NCBI GenBank assembly: GCA_028820215.1
Contig: JAPPKD010000160.1
Span: 1 to 64,000, forward strand
DNA length: 64,000 bases
Reading direction: 5' to 3'
Source: Spirochaetaceae bacterium
GTDB taxonomy: Bacteria; Spirochaetota; Spirochaetia; SZUA-6; Bin103
In this document: positions 47,670 to 56,271 of the stretch, piece after piece
Numbering within the stretch: position 1 is the first letter of the stretch
Layout: each line of letters starts with the position of its first letter
Notes under the pieces: model-generated
The model's input: only the letters and a program-made list of their open reading frames with translations
What the model was told of the DNA's origin: nothing
The model's database searches: none
Made by a program: the position numbers and the translations under genes

Positions 47670-50600
47670 CTACCGTTCCGCCTTGCGGAGCGCGACGGTG
47701 GCGTCGTGGCCGTTGACGGTGAGGTCCTGCGATTCGGCGGCGCCGTCCGGGAGCGAGCCGATGCGGAGGTCGACGGCCAGGGTCTCGCCGCTCACGTAGT
47801 CGCGGTGGCCGGCGACCGCCGCCTCCACCTGATCCGTGCCCTGCACGCCGAGCTCGATGCGGTCCGAGACCTCCAGGCCGGCTGACTTGCGCAGGTTCTG
47901 GATGCGGTTGACCAGCTCGCGCGCCAGCCCCTCGGCTTCCAGTTCCGGGTCGAGCTGGGTGTCCAGACCGACGCCCAGGTTGTTCGCAAGCGCCGCGACG
48001 ATGCCTTCCCGTTCCGTGCGCTGCACATCCAGGTCGTCGAGGGTGATGCGGCCGCCGGCGACCTCGATGCCGCCGCCGCCCTTGAGCTCGGCGATGTCGG
48101 CCGGGCTGAGCGAGCGCACGCGCGCGGCGACCTCCTTCATGCCGGTGCGGAAGCGGGGGCCCAGGCGGCGGAAGTCGGGCTTGTAGGAGACCTCGCTGAG
48201 CTCGGTCTCGTCCTCCACCAGGACGACCTCCTTTACGTTGAGCTCCTCGGCGATCAGGTCCCGCATCGGCTCGAGCTCGTGGCGGCTCTCCTCGTCGGCC
48301 GGCAGCAGGTACAGGCGGCGCAGCGGCTGGCGGACCTTGAGGTCGTGCTTGCTGCGCAGCGAGCGGCCGAGCACGACCGCCCGCGTCGCCAACTCCATGC
48401 TGCGCTCCAGCGCCCGGTCGCGCAGATCTTCGCGCGCCTGCGGCATGTCGCAGAGGTGAATGCTCTCCGGGGCGCCGGGGTCGGCGGCGCGCGCGAGGTT
48501 CTGGTAGATGCGCTCGGTCACGAATGGGAGCACGGGCGCCAGCGCTTTCACGAAGGCGGTCAGCACCTCGTAGAGCGTCGCGTAGGCGGCCGCCTTGTCG
48601 GCGTCGTCCTCGGACTTCCAGAAGCGGCGGCGGCTGCGCCGGATGTACCAGTTGGTGAGCCGCTCCACGAACGCGACCATGGCCGGCACGGTGCGGTAGA
48701 GGCGGTAGGCCTCCATCTCCCGGTTGACGTCGTCCAGCAGGGTCTGCAGCGAGGAGACGATCCAGCGGTCCAGGCGGTTCGCGGAGCGGGTTCCGGCCGC
48801 GTCCGGTCCCGCGGCCGGCTTCCAGCCGTCGATGCGGGCGTAGGTTACGAAGAAGCTGTAAGCGTTCCAGAGCGGGATGATCACGTCGCGCAGGCTCTGA
48901 CTCATCCCGGACTCGCTAAGGCGCAGCTCCTCCGCCTTCATGGCCGACGAGTTCAGCAGGTAGAGCCTCATCGCGTCGGCGCCGTAGGTGGCAAGCATCT
49001 TTGCCGGGTCGGGGTAGTTGCGCAGGCGCTTGCTCAGCTTGCGGCCGTCCTCTGCCAGCAGCATGCCGCCGACGATGCAGTTGTGGAACGCCGGCCCGTC
49101 GAACAGCGCCGCCGCCAGCACCGTGAGGGTGTAGAACCAGCCGCGCGTCTGGTCCAGATTCTCGGAGATGAAGTCGGCGGGAAAGCTCGCCTCGAAGTCC
49201 TCCGCCCGCCCGAACGGGTAGTGGCTCTGCGCGTACGGCATCGATCCCGACTCGAACCAGCAGTCCAGCACCTCCGGAATGCGGCGCAGGGTGCCCGCGC
49301 CCGACGGCGAGGGGATCTCCAGGTCGTCGATGCGGTGCTTGTGCAGGTCGTCGACCGGCTCGCCGGTCAGCTCCTGGAGCTCGTTGATGCTGCCCACGCA
49401 GACCGCCTCGCCGGTATCCTCGTCGCGCCAGATCGGCAGCGGCGTGCCCCAGTAGCGGTTGCGGCTGATCGCCCAGTCACGGGCGCCTTCCAGCCAGCGG
49501 CCGAAGCGGCCGTCGCGGATGTGCTCCGGTACCCAGCGGATGCGTTGGTTGGCGGCGAGCATCCGCTCCTTGAGCTCGCCCTCGACGCGGACGAACCAGG
49601 TGGAGACGGTGCGGTAGATCAGCGGCGCGTCGCAGCGCCAGCAGAACGGGTAGTTGTGGACGATGGTGCCCTCGGAGAACAACGTGCCGGCCGCGCGCAG
49701 GGCGCGGACGATGGGCGTGTCGGCGTCCTTGACGAACTGGCCGGCGTAGTCGGCCACCTCGTCCGTGAAGCGGCAGTCGGCGTCGATCGGGCAGACCACG
49801 GGAATGCCCGCGCGCTGGCCGAGCAGGTGGTCGTCCTCGCCGAAGCCGGGGGCGATGTGGACGATGCCGGTGCCGTCTTCGGTGGACACGAAGTCGGCGG
49901 CCACCACCCGGAACGCGCCCTCGTCGCGGAGCTCGGCGAAGTCGTCGAACAGCGGCTCGTAGGTCATGGCCAGGAGCTCGTCGACCGGCTGCTCGGCGAC
50001 CGCGGCGATCTCCGCCGTGCGCTTGCCGAATACGGCGTCCAGGCGGGAGCGCGCCAGGATCAGCGACTCGCCGTCCGTGGTGGCGACGCGCACGTAGTCG
50101 ATGTCGGAGCCCACGGCCAGCGCCATGTTCGACGGCAGCGTCCAGGGCGTGGTGGTCCAGGCCAGGATGGACAGGCCGGGCGCGCCGCGCACGCGGAAGC
50201 GCGCGGTGATCGACGGGTCCTGCGTGTCCTGGTAGCCCAGGTTGACCTCGAAGTTGGACAGCGGCGTCGCGCAGCGCGGGCAGTAGGCCAGCGACTTGAA
50301 GCCCTCGTAGATCAGGCCCTTGTCCCACAGCGACTTGAACACCCACCAGACCGACTCCATGAAGTCGGTGTCCATGGTCCGGTACTGGTGGTCCCAGTCG
50401 ACCCAGCGGCCCAGGCGCTGGATCAGCGTCTGCCACTCGGCGGTGTAGCGCAGCACCACCTGCCGGCAGTATTCGTTGAAGGGGCCGATGCCGTAGTCGA
50501 TGATGTCGCCGCGGGTCTTCAGGCCGAGCTGGCTCTCCGCCTCGTTCTCCACCGGCAGGCCATGGCAGTCCCAGCCCCAGCGGCGCTCCACGCGGTAGCC

Positions 50601-50852
50601 GCGCATGGTCCAGTAGCGTGGCACCACGTCCTTGGAGATGGAGGCGAGCAAGTGCCCGTAGTGCGGCAGGCCGGTGGCGAACGGCGGCCCGTCATAAAAC
50701 CGGAACGGCCTGTCGGCGGGGCGGCCCTCGACCGACTTCCGGTACAGGCCGCCATCGCTCCAGAAGGCCAGGATCTCTTCTTCCATGGCCGGGAAGTCGA
50801 CTTGGCTCTCCACCGGCTGGAAGACGGACAAGGGTGCTGTTGCGGTGCTCAT
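47670..50852 (-). CDS. ileS: Isoleucyl-tRNA synthetase, eukaryote-type (IleRS2)
   Basis: A 1060-aa class I synthetase. HIGH motif: FYDGPPFATGLPHYGHLLAS; KMSKS motif: GRKLSKRLRNYPDP; editing domain with AWTTTPWTLPSNMALAVG. The N-terminal block (FPAMEEEILAFW, then PRYWTMRGYRVERRWGWDCHGLPVE) and the long C-terminal anticodon region identify the eukaryote-like group, which is intrinsically tolerant to mupirocin in characterised cases. The ATG at 50852 fits. No T-box leader was recognised in the 190 bp upstream. Confidence 0.96.
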   Translation of the reverse strand: MSTATAPLSVFQPVESQVDFPAMEEEILAFWSDGGLYRKSVEGRPADRPFRFYDGPPFATGLPHYGHLLASISKDVVPRYWTMRGYRVERRWGWDCHGLPVENEAESQLGLKTRGDIIDYGIGPFNEYCRQVVLRYTAEWQTLIQRLGRWVDWDHQYRTMDTDFMESVWWVFKSLWDKGLIYEGFKSLAYCPRCATPLSNFEVNLGYQDTQDPSITARFRVRGAPGLSILAWTTTPWTLPSNMALAVGSDIDYVRVATTDGESLILARSRLDAVFGKRTAEIAAVAEQPVDELLAMTYEPLFDDFAELRDEGAFRVVAADFVSTEDGTGIVHIAPGFGEDDHLLGQRAGIPVVCPIDADCRFTDEVADYAGQFVKDADTPIVRALRAAGTLFSEGTIVHNYPFCWRCDAPLIYRTVSTWFVRVEGELKERMLAANQRIRWVPEHIRDGRFGRWLEGARDWAISRNRYWGTPLPIWRDEDTGEAVCVGSINELQELTGEPVDDLHKHRIDDLEIPSPSGAGTLRRIPEVLDCWFESGSMPYAQSHYPFGRAEDFEASFPADFISENLDQTRGWFYTLTVLAAALFDGPAFHNCIVGGMLLAEDGRKLSKRLRNYPDPAKMLATYGADAMRLYLLNSSAMKAEELRLSESGMSQSLRDVIIPLWNAYSFFVTYARIDGWKPAAGPDAAGTRSANRLDRWIVSSLQTLLDDVNREMEAYRLYRTVPAMVAFVERLTNWYIRRSRRRFWKSEDDADKAAAYATLYEVLTAFVKALAPVLPFVTERIYQNLARAADPGAPESIHLCDMPQAREDLRDRALERSMELATRAVVLGRSLRSKHDLKVRQPLRRLYLLPADEESRHELEPMRDLIAEELNVKEVVLVEDETELSEVSYKPDFRRLGPRFRTGMKEVAARVRSLSPADIAELKGGGGIEVAGGRITLDDLDVQRTEREGIVAALANNLGVGLDTQLDPELEAEGLARELVNRIQNLRKSAGLEVSDRIELGVQGTDQVEAAVAGHRDYVSGETLAVDLRIGSLPDGAAESQDLTVNGHDATVALRKAER

Positions 50853-51042
50853 CGCTCTATAAAGGATTATCGGATTGTTGGGGTTCGGTCGGCGATTCTA
50901 TCGAAAATACGCGAGCGGTGGCGCAGGCGCCGGGATGGCCGAGTGCCGGCCCGTGATACGCTGTGTCGCGACAGGCAGCGGCCGCTTCGGCGCCGTGCCG
51001 GGCGGCCCCCGCCTGCGCTGACCAACCCCGAGGAGAGACCTC

Positions 51043-52311
51043 ATGACGAAACGACTGGCACTGGTCCTGTGCGCGTGCGTGATCGGAGCCGCCTCCGGCT
51101 TCGCCGCGGGCCAGGAAGACGCGGACGCGTCCAAGGAGATCTCGTGGCAGGTGTGGGTGACGCCCAACCTGAGCCTGGAGTTCTGGCAGGAGATCGCGGA
51201 CGCCTTCGTGGCCGGGACCCCGGACGTGACCATCGAGCTGATCGAGGCCAACGCGGCCGTCACCCCGGCCGCGGACGACTTCATCAAGACGCGGATCGCC
51301 GCCGGTGACGTTCCCGACCTGATGACCAACATCACCATCAACGTGTTCGCCGACGCCGGCATCCTGTGGCCACTGCCCGACGATGATCCCGACCTCCAGC
51401 GCATCCGCAACGTGGATACCGCGCGCTACAAGGGGGTGCTGTACGGCCTCCCCACGGCGATCCAGCCACAGGGATTGCTGTACTACAACAAGTCGCTGTG
51501 GGCGCAGGCCGGCCTGGGCGATCCGCCTGCGACCTGGGACGAGTTCGCGGCCGCCTGCGAAACGCTGAAGGCAGCGGGGATCACGCCGATCATCACCGGC
51601 GGCGAGTGGGTTGCCGGCTACGCGTTCTCGATCTTCACCTCCGCCGAGGTGTTCCATCACAACCCGCGGTGGTATGCCGACCGCTGGGCCGGTGAGGTGT
51701 CGTTCGAGGAGGGCTTCGCCGAGGCAGCGGAGTACTACAAGCAGCTCGTGGACAGCGGGTGTTTCAACAAGGGCGCCCTCAGCGTCGGCTACGCCGACCT
51801 TGAGCAGCAGTTCCTGGCCGGCAAGGCTGCGATCTACCCGATGGGGAGCTGGTTCACGGCCGCGGAGGCCGCCGCCGACAAGGACTTCGAGGTAGGGGTC
51901 TTCTACGCGCCGTCCTCGGACGGCGTTCCGCACCTGCTGCAGAGCCTGAGCTACGGCTCGGGCGGCATCTACAACGAGTCCGAGCATCCCGAGGTGGCGT
52001 TCGAGCTCCTCAAGTTCGCCCTCATGGACGACGTGTACGGCACCAAGCTGCTGCAGGTGGACGGCTTGTTCTCCGCCCTGGATCCGCCGCTGACCTATCC
52101 CATGTCGGTGCTCCAGCAGGAGATGATGGACATGCTCTCGGTGCCGCCCACCACCTCCGGGCTGTACGGCCTGATTGTGGGCGAGGCACCGCCGGGCGGT
52201 ATCAACGCGATCTACGACCGGGTCGGCCAGGCGTTCCTCGCCGGCAGCGTCACCGACGTGCGGGAGACGCTCCGGGAATTCGACGAGTTCTGGGACAGCG
52301 CGACGCAGTAG
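51043..52311 (+). CDS. Sugar ABC transporter substrate-binding protein (family 1)
   Basis: A 422-aa secreted binding protein. The signal peptide is RLALVLCACVIGAASGFAAG, with mature start QEDADASKEISW. SBP_bac_1 features: EFWQEIADAFVAGTPDVTIELIEAN, GVLYGLPTAIQPQGLLYYNKSLWAQAGL, PPATWDEFAAACETLKAAGITPI, FLAGKAAIYPMGSWFTAAEA. Family-1 proteins bind mono- or oligosaccharides and need MalF/MalG permeases, which are missing here. A relic of a MalG-like C-terminus lies just downstream on the other strand. GAGGAGAG precedes the ATG. Confidence 0.9.
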   Translation: MTKRLALVLCACVIGAASGFAAGQEDADASKEISWQVWVTPNLSLEFWQEIADAFVAGTPDVTIELIEANAAVTPAADDFIKTRIAAGDVPDLMTNITINVFADAGILWPLPDDDPDLQRIRNVDTARYKGVLYGLPTAIQPQGLLYYNKSLWAQAGLGDPPATWDEFAAACETLKAAGITPIITGGEWVAGYAFSIFTSAEVFHHNPRWYADRWAGEVSFEEGFAEAAEYYKQLVDSGCFNKGALSVGYADLEQQFLAGKAAIYPMGSWFTAAEAAADKDFEVGVFYAPSSDGVPHLLQSLSYGSGGIYNESEHPEVAFELLKFALMDDVYGTKLLQVDGLFSALDPPLTYPMSVLQQEMMDMLSVPPTTSGLYGLIVGEAPPGGINAIYDRVGQAFLAGSVTDVRETLREFDEFWDSATQ

Positions 52312-52331
52312 AGGGCCGACTCCCGCCCTCT
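52310..52331 (+). terminator. Possible terminator hairpin after the sugar-binding protein
   Basis: AGAGGGC (52310-52316) pairs with GCCCTCT (52325-52331) across an 8-nt loop, overlapping the stop codon. No U-tract follows, so intrinsic termination is uncertain. Confidence 0.35.
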
Positions 52332-52399
52332 TCGGCGCCGGCGGCGCGGGTGGCGCTGTCGGCGCCGGAGTAGGCGCAAGCGGGGCCGGTATCAGGTCT

Positions 52400-52477
52400 T
52401 CAGCGCCCCGCGGTGAGACCCGACACGAAACGGCGCTGCATGAACAGGGAGAAGACCGCAACCGGCATGATCGCATC
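52400..52477 (-). pseudogene. Relic of a MalG-type sugar permease C-terminus
   Basis: The minus strand reads DAIMPVAVFSLFMQRRFVSG, followed by LTAGR and a stop at 52400-52402. This is close to the conserved end of MalG-family permeases ('lPvlilFlllQryFVrGLtaGavKG'). No further permease sequence lies upstream; the HAD gene occupies the DNA from 52504. It appears to be a deletion scar of a former sugar transporter partner of the neighbouring binding protein. Confidence 0.6.
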
Positions 52478-52503
52478 GCCGCAGCCGTGGCCGCCGCGCC
52501 GAT

Positions 52504-53223
52504 CTACGTGCTCAGGCGGTCGAGCAGGCCGGGAAGCTCGCGCAGGGAGGCGATCTCCGCGTCCGCAACCGGGTCGCCGGCCGCGAGCACCGCGCCCGTG
52601 CGGTTGATCCAGACCGACGTCATGCCGGCGCCGTTGGCGCCGGCGACGTCCCTGGCCGGCGAATCGCCGACGTAGACCGACCGCGACGGCGCGGCATCCA
52701 GGGTGGCCAGCGCGTGGTCGAAGATCGCCCGCAGCGGCTTGCCGGCGCCGACGTCGGTGGTGGTCACCGACCCGAAGTACCCGCTCAGACCGGACGCCTC
52801 CACCTTGGGGAGATGGGTGGCCGCCGATCCGTTGGTCAGCACGCCCAGCCGGAATCGGCCGCGCAGCGCGTCCAGGCACTCGATCACGTCGTCGTAGATG
52901 GGCACGTCGGTTCTGCTGAGAGCGGTCCAGGTCTCCGCTGCCAGGGCGGCGTCATCGCGGGACGCGTCCGGCCCCAGGGCCCGGCCCCACACCTGCTGCA
53001 GGATGCGCCGGTCGTCCATGTTCCCCCACGGCGGCTCCAGGGTGTCCCTGATCTCGTCCCAGACCCGCTCTGCGGTCACGTAGTACGCGGCGGCCAACTC
53101 CTCGGCGTCGACGTGCGGATGGCACCGAGCCACCGCCTCGGTCGTCGCCGCTACGCAGCGCCGCAAGCTCGCATCGTGGTCCATCAGCGTCCCGTCCCAG
53201 TCGAAGACGACGGCGTCGATCAC
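52504..53223 (-). CDS. HAD-superfamily hydrolase (phosphatase-like)
   Basis: A 239-aa HAD hydrolase. Motif I is VVFDWDGTLMDHD (nucleophile D8, acid D10), motif II is LGVLTNGSAATH, motif III Lys is in VGAGKPLRAIF and motif IV is SVYVGDSPARDVAGANGAGM. A helical cap sits between motifs I and II. Resembles YjjG/phosphoglycolate-phosphatase-like enzymes; the substrate is unknown. The GTG at 53223 overlaps the HNH-gene stop (GTGA). Confidence 0.9.
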   Translation of the reverse strand: MIDAVVFDWDGTLMDHDASLRRCVAATTEAVARCHPHVDAEELAAAYYVTAERVWDEIRDTLEPPWGNMDDRRILQQVWGRALGPDASRDDAALAAETWTALSRTDVPIYDDVIECLDALRGRFRLGVLTNGSAATHLPKVEASGLSGYFGSVTTTDVGAGKPLRAIFDHALATLDAAPSRSVYVGDSPARDVAGANGAGMTSVWINRTGAVLAAGDPVADAEIASLRELPGLLDRLST

Positions 53224-54764
53224 GTGGCCTTCCGGGCGTCGGGCAGTCCCTCAACCGGCGGGCGCTCGCCCTGGCCGCCCGCCGCATGCCGTTGGCGGTG
53301 GTGCGCGAAACACAGAAGCCTGAGGTTCTGAAGCTCCGTGCTCCCTCCGAGCGCGTACGGATGGATGTGGTCCACCTGGAGCAGGTGCCGGGAGGCACAG
53401 CGCCGCCCGCTGACAGGATCCTCGTAACTGCAGCAGCCCTGGTCGCGCTCCCATACCCGTCGCCTGATGCGGGCCGGGATCGCCCGCCCGATCGTAGCGC
53501 ACCGCTTCGGCGCCGAAGTGATGACGCGCGCCACCGGTGCGGCCGGGTTGGGCGTCGACGGGATCGGTTGATCAGGTTCGCAGGGCCTGTTCGAGGGCGA
53601 GGAGTCGGTGCCCTCCGTCGGCCCACGCCGCTTCGACGCCGAAGTGGCTCCGGGATCCGGGTTGCCTGGCGCCTTCGACGGCGAACTGCCGGGGGTTGGC
53701 GGCGGCGTAGGGGGCTTCGGCGCCGAAGCAGGGACAGTCGCCCTTCGGGTTGCCGTACGCGTCAGAGGCCCCTCGGCCGGCGCCACCGCCGGGATCTCGT
53801 GATCCCGTGACGGCTGTATGGGTTCCGGATCCGGCGGCGCGGTAGCGATGTCGTGCCACGCAGTCCGGTCGCCGGTCGCCCACGCCGTGGCGTCCCGCTT
53901 CGCGGTCTGCTCGACTGCGGGGACGTCGCCGTCCGAGGGTGCCTCGCCCTTCGGCGCCGAAGTTCGCTCGGCGGCCGAGGCCGGAGTACGGTTCGCCCGC
54001 CGGCGCGGGGGTCGGCTCGGGTCGTAGCGGTCGAGCCCATCCCTGACGAGGCGCCCCACGAGTTGCCCCAGTGTCATGCGCGGATCGACGTGGGAGAGGA
54101 GCCCCTTGAGCTGCTCCAGTCCCCGCTGGCACTCCTCGTCGACGACCGCCTTCAGCTCCCAGCGCCCCTCGCTCAGAGGCCGCATCCTGTCGGCCGGCAC
54201 CGCCAACGCCGGATCGACCGCGGCCAGCATCTGCATCACCTGCCGGGTGCTCTTGCCGGCAGCCTGCTCGACCAGCGCCTTCCGCGCCGACAGGTCCAGC
54301 ACCGGCGCCGGCTTCCGCTCCGGGGGATGTGCCGGGGTCGATGTCGCCCTTCCGTTCGGCTTCGCGGCCCCTGCCGTCCCGGCCTTCGCCCCGCGCGCCA
54401 GGCGCGCCTGTTCCCGATCACGGCGCTCGAAGGCGGCCTGCAACTGCGCCGCCGCATCCAGCGTGAGCGAGCCGTCCCGCAGCCGGTCGCGCGTCCCCTC
54501 GATCCGCGCGCACAGCTTCATGGCGGCGATCCGGCGCCACGCGGCGCCGTCGCTGTAGCCGAGCCCGCGCGTCACGTAGGCGAACAGGTTCCCATAGCCG
54601 CGGCTCAGGTACAGTCCTCGCGCCTGGATTTCGAGCAGGTGATCGATGACGAAGACCTGAACCTGGTGATCGAGGAGAGCCAGCTTCGTGGTCTGCTCCA
54701 ACAGGCGGTCGTCGGACAGGGCGGAGACGGTGGAAGCAAGCTCTCTTCCGGCGGCGTCGATCAT
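53220..54764 (-). CDS. HNH endonuclease with long repeat-rich linker
   Basis: A 514-aa protein in three parts. The N-terminal helical domain (VFVIDHLLEIQARGLYLSRGYGNLFAYVTRGLGYSDGAAWRRIAAM) resembles DUF222/13E12-like N-termini. A Pro/Ser/Ala-rich linker spans about residues 255-425. The C-terminal HNH nuclease reads CCSYEDPVSGRRCASRHLLQVDHIHPYALGGSTELQNLRLLCFAHHRQRH. The linker DNA carries several copies of the palindrome CTTCGGCGCCGAAG (53500-53960). Such nucleases are often mobile or orphan; the role is unknown. Confidence 0.85.
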   Translation of the reverse strand: MIDAAGRELASTVSALSDDRLLEQTTKLALLDHQVQVFVIDHLLEIQARGLYLSRGYGNLFAYVTRGLGYSDGAAWRRIAAMKLCARIEGTRDRLRDGSLTLDAAAQLQAAFERRDREQARLARGAKAGTAGAAKPNGRATSTPAHPPERKPAPVLDLSARKALVEQAAGKSTRQVMQMLAAVDPALAVPADRMRPLSEGRWELKAVVDEECQRGLEQLKGLLSHVDPRMTLGQLVGRLVRDGLDRYDPSRPPRRRANRTPASAAERTSAPKGEAPSDGDVPAVEQTAKRDATAWATGDRTAWHDIATAPPDPEPIQPSRDHEIPAVAPAEGPLTRTATRRATVPASAPKPPTPPPTPGSSPSKAPGNPDPGATSASKRRGPTEGTDSSPSNRPCEPDQPIPSTPNPAAPVARVITSAPKRCATIGRAIPARIRRRVWERDQGCCSYEDPVSGRRCASRHLLQVDHIHPYALGGSTELQNLRLLCFAHHRQRHAAGGQGERPPVEGLPDARKAT

Positions 54765-54768
54765 AGAT

Positions 54769-54798
54769 AAATCTATATAATAAAGAGATTTGAATCAA
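54769..54798 (-). promoter_or_regulatory. Possible promoter and operator of the HNH gene
   Basis: Minus strand TTGATT (54793-54798), 17 bp, TAGATT (54770-54775), lying directly before the ATG. An inverted repeat AAATCT/AGATTT (54769-54774 and 54786-54791) frames an AT-rich centre. The region is much more AT-rich than its surroundings. The leader would be very short. Confidence 0.35.
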
Positions 54799-54938
54799 GT
54801 GTGCTGCCCGGATTATCCCATTGCTGCGGCAACGCTCGGGGCGCATCCATCGGCGGCTCGGTGAATCGCAATCCGCAGCGTTCGGCCCTGAGCGCGTCGC
54901 CGATCGCTGCGCGGGCCTGGCAGGTCGCAGCGCTCCCG

Positions 54939-55817
54939 CTACGGGTGCTCGCCGGCACCGGTGAGCCGTCGCTGGATCTCGGCATAGGCGTCTTCGCGCA
55001 CCGTGCCGCGCTCGGCGGCCGCCAGGTTTTCGGCGAGGTGCTGCGGATTGCTCGTTCCGACGATGGTCGTGTGCATCCCGGGGTGGGTGATCGTGAGCCG
55101 CAGCAGGAACCCGGATCGTGACTCGCCCTCGGCCACGAACTCGTCGAGGTTGCAGGTCTCCCACAACTTCCAGCGGTTCGCCATCCGGGCGGAGTGCTCC
55201 CCCTTGGCGACGCCGCCGCGGATGATCACGCCCGCGCCGGCGGCCGCGACCTCGCGGATCACCAGCTCGTGCTCCCGCTGCAGCGCGGAATAGGGGATCT
55301 GGTAGGTGGCGAACGCTCGCCGCAGCAGGTACGTGCGGATGTCCGGAAGCGTGGACGAGATCGACACGTGGCGAGCCTTGCCGGTGGCCTTCACCTCGTG
55401 CATGACCTCAAGCAGGCCGGCGCCGTCTACGTCCTCGACCCGCGCGCCATGGAGCTGCCAGATGTCGACGTGGTCGGTGCGCAGCCGCCGCAGCGACTGC
55501 TCGATATTGCGGAGGAGATGTTCGCGCGTCCAGACGTGGCGGGGTTCGCGGCCGGTGCCGCGGTCGTCCACGTTGCAGCCGCACTTGGTGGCCAGCACGT
55601 AGTCGCTGCGCCGATGGCAGAGGTATCGGCCGATGCGGTCCTCGGACTCGCCGTAGTCGGGACTGGTGTCGATGAAGTTGATGCCGCCGTCCAGGACGGC
55701 GCCGAGCAGGCGATCCGCCTCGCGGTCGCTCACTCGCCCGGGGTCTCGCAACTCCATGGCGCCGTAGCCGAGCACCGTGGCGCGCAGCCGGGTCTTTCCG
55801 AGGATCCTCCGTTTCAT
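54939..55817 (-). CDS. Aldo/keto reductase
   Basis: A 292-aa NADPH-dependent oxidoreductase of the AKR superfamily. The catalytic tetrad is visible: D in NFIDTSPDYGESEDRIG, Y in the same motif, K in VLATKCGC and H in DIWQLHGAR. The start MKRRILGKTRLRATVLGYGAMELRD (ATG 55817) is typical; upstream codons would give a non-homologous extension. The physiological carbonyl substrate is unknown. It is divergent from the small membrane gene. Confidence 0.92.
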   Translation of the reverse strand: MKRRILGKTRLRATVLGYGAMELRDPGRVSDREADRLLGAVLDGGINFIDTSPDYGESEDRIGRYLCHRRSDYVLATKCGCNVDDRGTGREPRHVWTREHLLRNIEQSLRRLRTDHVDIWQLHGARVEDVDGAGLLEVMHEVKATGKARHVSISSTLPDIRTYLLRRAFATYQIPYSALQREHELVIREVAAAGAGVIIRGGVAKGEHSARMANRWKLWETCNLDEFVAEGESRSGFLLRLTITHPGMHTTIVGTSNPQHLAENLAAAERGTVREDAYAEIQRRLTGAGEHP

Positions 55818-55935
55818 TCCGGGCAGCGTACTACGCGCCGGCATCCAGCGGCGCTCCGCCACCGGCATGGTGGTTCTGACGAGGGACTTCACGTCGCGTA
55901 TTCCCCCTACCATGATTGAAGCAGGGGGAAGCTCC

Positions 55936-56130
55936 ATGGGCAGGGATGGCAATCGACGCGTAACGACGGGCATCGGCGGCGGCACCTATCTTCTGGTCGG
56001 GATCGGCGTGGGCATCGCCTCGGCGGCATGGGAGTCGGTCGTCGTGGCCATCATCTCCGGTGCCTTCTGGCCGGCCACGCTCGGCTATTGGGCGATCCGG
56101 TCGCTGCGGCACTTCGCTCTGGGCAACTGA
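55936..56130 (+). CDS. Small hypothetical membrane protein
   Basis: A 64-aa protein, unrecognised. Two hydrophobic stretches are present (GGGTYLLVGIGVGIASAAW and VVVAIISGAFWPATLGYWAI). The ATG at 55936 has AGGGGGAAG 8-14 bp upstream; ATG 55912 is an alternative start. Coding status rests on the ribosome site and the hydrophobic profile only. Confidence 0.5.
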   Translation: MGRDGNRRVTTGIGGGTYLLVGIGVGIASAAWESVVVAIISGAFWPATLGYWAIRSLRHFALGN

Positions 56131-56235
56131 GGCACCGGGAACGCTGGCCCACGGCCACGGTCCGGCGAGGCATCCGCGCGCGTGATGAACAGGCCGAAGG
56201 GGCGGTCCGGCACGGGCGTCACGAAGGTAGATGAA

Positions 56236-56268
56236 TTGACTTCAATAATGAAGTGATATACATTATTG
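56236..56268 (+). promoter_or_regulatory. Promoter with perfect inverted-repeat operator of the export operon
   Basis: TTGACT (56236-56241), 17 bp, TACATT (56259-56264). The inverted repeat CAATAATG (56243-56250) and CATTATTG (56261-56268) covers the spacer and -10, a good repressor site. A likely ligand is the TetR regulator encoded at the end of the operon. The transcription start would fall at about 56271, so the GTG at 56272 would be leaderless. A related half-site (CTTCAATAACG) lies near 62474. Confidence 0.6.
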
Positions 56269-56271
56269 GCC

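Noticed and set aside
50853..51042. T-box riboswitch upstream of ileS
   Set aside because: The gap is short and I could not find the T-box core sequence or a specifier stem.
48279..51308. A 1009-codon open frame on the plus strand opposite ileS
   Set aside because: Its translation is low-complexity V/A/R/H-rich and matches nothing; it is an antisense shadow of a real GC-rich gene.
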